Shown: piece after piece, positions 13,768-14,947 of the stretch
Layout of the letters: every line of letters begins with the position of its first letter
Position numbering within the stretch: the stretch's first letter is position 1
From: CAZMCT01 sp964564785
GTDB lineage: Bacteria > Planctomycetota > Phycisphaerae > UBA1845 > Fen-1342
DNA: 14,947 bases
Assembly: GCA_964564785.1 (NCBI GenBank)
Contig: CAZMCT010000103.1
Coordinates: 1-14,947 of the forward strand
Reading direction: 5' to 3'
Made by a program: the position numbers and the translations under genes
The notes under the pieces: model-generated
What the model saw: the letters and a program-made list of their open reading frames with translations, nothing else
What the model was told of the DNA's origin: nothing
Database searches by the model: none

Positions 13768-14339
13768 GATCCTGTGAGCCGGACCGCCACGGCCGCTTGC
13801 CCGGCCCAGGCCGCCTGAATGTGTTCGATGGCCGCCGTCGGCGTCTCCACGACGGGCAGTGCCACCGCTCCATCCTGTACGCGCCGGATCAGCGTGTTGA
13901 GCGGGGCCCAGTGATGACCGAGGAGCACCACCGGCGCAGGGCGCTCCACCAGGCCCTTGTTGATCAGCTCCCAGACCAGCGCCAGCTCCAGCAATGTGCC
14001 CGTGCCGCCCGGCAAGACGACGAAGGCGGAGCCCAGCTCAACCAGTCGCTCCAGCCGCGCCAGCAGGTTCGCGGTGACAATCTCCTCGCGGATGTACGGG
14101 TTGCACTCGCCCCGCCAGGTGAACGCGGCGCACGTCACGCCAATGGTGTGGCCGCCGGCCTCGACCGCTCCACGGGCCGACGCTTCCATCGTTCCACCGT
14201 ACCCGCCGTTACAGAGTGTCCAGCCGGCACGGGCGACCTCCTGCCCGAGTTGATACGCGTCGCGCCAGGCGGCCGACTCGGCGCCGACGGTGCTGTGGCC
14301 GAACACGGTGATGACCGGTCTCGCGTCCATCACCAACAT
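13764..14339 (-). CDS. LOG-family protein (PGGxGTxxE nucleotide hydrolase-like)
   Basis: Encodes 191 residues from the ATG at 14339; the ATG nine bases later (14330) is an equal alternative, and the open frame to 14618 is non-coding. The Rossmann-like fold has VITVFGHSTVGAES at the first strand (9-22), GWTLCNGGYGGTMEASARGA (39-58) and PGGTGTLLE (110-118), the signature of the LOG/'lysine decarboxylase-like' family. Glu118 is the expected catalytic residue. Characterised members release nucleobases from nucleoside monophosphates, for example cytokinin riboside phosphates in plants and bacteria; many bacterial ones are uncharacterised and old 'lysine decarboxylase' labels are wrong. The next gene downstream, the amidohydrolase, has its own promoter starting at this gene's stop codon, so the two are probably separate units. 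Confidence 0.87.
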   Translation of the reverse strand: MLVMDARPVITVFGHSTVGAESAAWRDAYQLGQEVARAGWTLCNGGYGGTMEASARGAVEAGGHTIGVTCAAFTWRGECNPYIREEIVTANLLARLERLVELGSAFVVLPGGTGTLLELALVWELINKGLVERPAPVVLLGHHWAPLNTLIRRVQDGAVALPVVETPTAAIEHIQAAWAGQAAVAVRLTGS

Positions 14340-14382
14340 CGTACCGGCCGAGGCCGCGGCCCGCACCACGCCTGCGCAACAA

Positions 14383-14415
14383 GCGGGGGCCGACGGCTTG
14401 CGCCGCCGGCCCCGC
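14383..14415 (-). terminator. hairpin terminator candidate after the Gly/Ser repeat gene
   Basis: A long GC stem pairs 14383-14397 with 14402-14415 around a 4-nt loop (TTGC), with one mismatch and one bulged G. It lies 58 nt past the stop at 14474. The minus-strand tail begins TTGTTG, short for a U-tract. It also lies upstream of the LOG-family gene. Confidence 0.5.
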
Positions 14416-14473
14416 CTGCAACCCCCACGTGCTGGCAGCCCGCACTCCGGTGGGCCGAGGCGCCCGCGCGCCA

Positions 14474-14947
14474 CTACCGCACGTCGATGATCACCACATC
14501 CGAGCGGCTGCGGCCGAAATCCCACGCTCGGCTCTCCGCGTGCACGTGCGACCGAGCCACGCGGTGCGGCCCGCTCCAGCTCAGCCCCAGACCGTTCGAT
14601 TGGGCCGCGGCGTGCCACCGCGCATCACTGATCACCCGGCTGCGGCTCACCGCCCGCCCGCCGAAGCCCGTTGACAGCGCGTCGCTGTTGCTCGTCGCCC
14701 GACCGCCGAACCAGCCGCGGCTGGTGGCGTGGCTGTTGCTCCGGGCCACGCCCCACTCGCTCAGGGCCGTGGACGTGGAGCGGCTGCGCGCGTCACCGCC
14801 GAAGGCCGCATCCGCCTCAGCGATGCTGTTGCTCTCGGCCAGCCCGCCGATCGCGGCCGCGATGCTCTCGCTGTCGGCCACCGCGCGCCCGCCGTAGACG
14901 CCCCGCGCGTCCGCCCGCGAGTCGCTCAGCGCCAGCCCGCCGCGGTC
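14474..14947 (-). CDS. Gly/Ser/Ala tandem-repeat protein, 3' part only
   Basis: The reading frame is open from the window edge to a TAG at 14474, giving 157 visible residues of a longer protein; a GTG at 14881 lies within a repeat and is unlikely to be the start. The visible part is made of 15-17-residue units, many starting Gly-Gly: GGRAVADSESIAAAI, GGLAESNSIAEADAAF, GGDARSRSTSTALSEW, GVARSNSHATSRGWF, GGRATSNSDALSTGF and GGRAVSRSRVISDARW, becoming irregular before the end (DVVIIDVR). Small residues (Ala/Ser) occupy every second position within units, as in parallel beta-solenoids whose inner face carries Ser/Ala ladders; YadA-head and ice-nucleation repeats follow comparable logic, without being homologues that I can show. 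An extracellular structural or adhesive role is plausible inference. No anchor or enzyme domain is visible. Confidence 0.72.
   Translation of the reverse strand, partial: DRGGLALSDSRADARGVYGGRAVADSESIAAAIGGLAESNSIAEADAAFGGDARSRSTSTALSEWGVARSNSHATSRGWFGGRATSNSDALSTGFGGRAVSRSRVISDARWHAAAQSNGLGLSWSGPHRVARSHVHAESRAWDFGRSRSDVVIIDVR

Noticed and set aside
14340..14618. N-terminal extension of the LOG-family gene by about 93 codons
   Set aside because: The extension is Arg/Gly/Pro-rich, overlaps a terminator hairpin and the end of the repeat gene, and the family domain starts at 14339 or 14330.

Overview
The window is high-GC DNA that looks like a planctomycete, or another member of the PVC group, probably from a metagenome-assembled or draft genome. 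The evidence is a family of five prepilin-like genes with the N-terminal FTLIELLVVVA methylation motif and a C-terminal H-x(n)-DGH motif, a type abundant in Planctomycetes. A stand-alone LigD-type 3'-phosphoesterase and a scaffold gap of exactly 100 N fit the same picture. No rRNA, tRNA, CRISPR array, integrase or transposase gene was found.

Left part (1-8320). A secreted six-repeat Trp-rich protein, perhaps a small beta-propeller, lies at 95-958. It is preceded by a good sigma-70-type promoter and a leader of about 240 nt. Then come prepilin-like genes on the minus strand: a related pair (1272-2243 and 2386-3306) and a second trio (5496-5787 broken by the gap, 6047-6991 and 7247-8191). The two intact trio members are about 87% identical, and each trio copy carries its own terminator hairpin. 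Between the two groups sit a class V PLP aminotransferase on the plus strand (3540-4682) and a small membrane-anchored protein with two CxxC pairs (4896-5291).

Middle part (8438-12207). A DEAD/DEAH helicase with a four-cysteine C-terminal domain of the MrfA/YprA type (8438-10765) is followed by a cassette of two divergent genes. These are a 116-residue LigD-type 3'-phosphoesterase (minus) and a one-TM protein of unknown function (plus). Both ends of the cassette carry copies of the same repeat in inverted orientation: a 23-bp exact match plus a 30-bp block with 27 identities. Each copy lies between the 3' ends of convergent genes. The helicase and phosphoesterase suggest a DNA repair theme.

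Right part (12208-14947). An amidohydrolase-2 family gene and a lipoprotein gene overlap by 8 nt and form an operon on the minus strand. A strong promoter (TTGACG-18-TATTAT) lies upstream, with a near-perfect 16-bp palindrome over the expected start point. Next is a LOG-family (PGGxGTxxE) nucleotide hydrolase-like gene. The window ends in the 3' part of a gene for a 15-16-residue Gly/Ser/Ala tandem-repeat protein whose start lies outside.

Most long ORFs opposite these genes are GC-driven shadows and are not annotated. The most unusual items are the six-repeat Trp protein, the Ser-alternating repeat protein, the inverted repeat elements around the phosphoesterase cassette, and the prepilin gene expansion with its assembly break.
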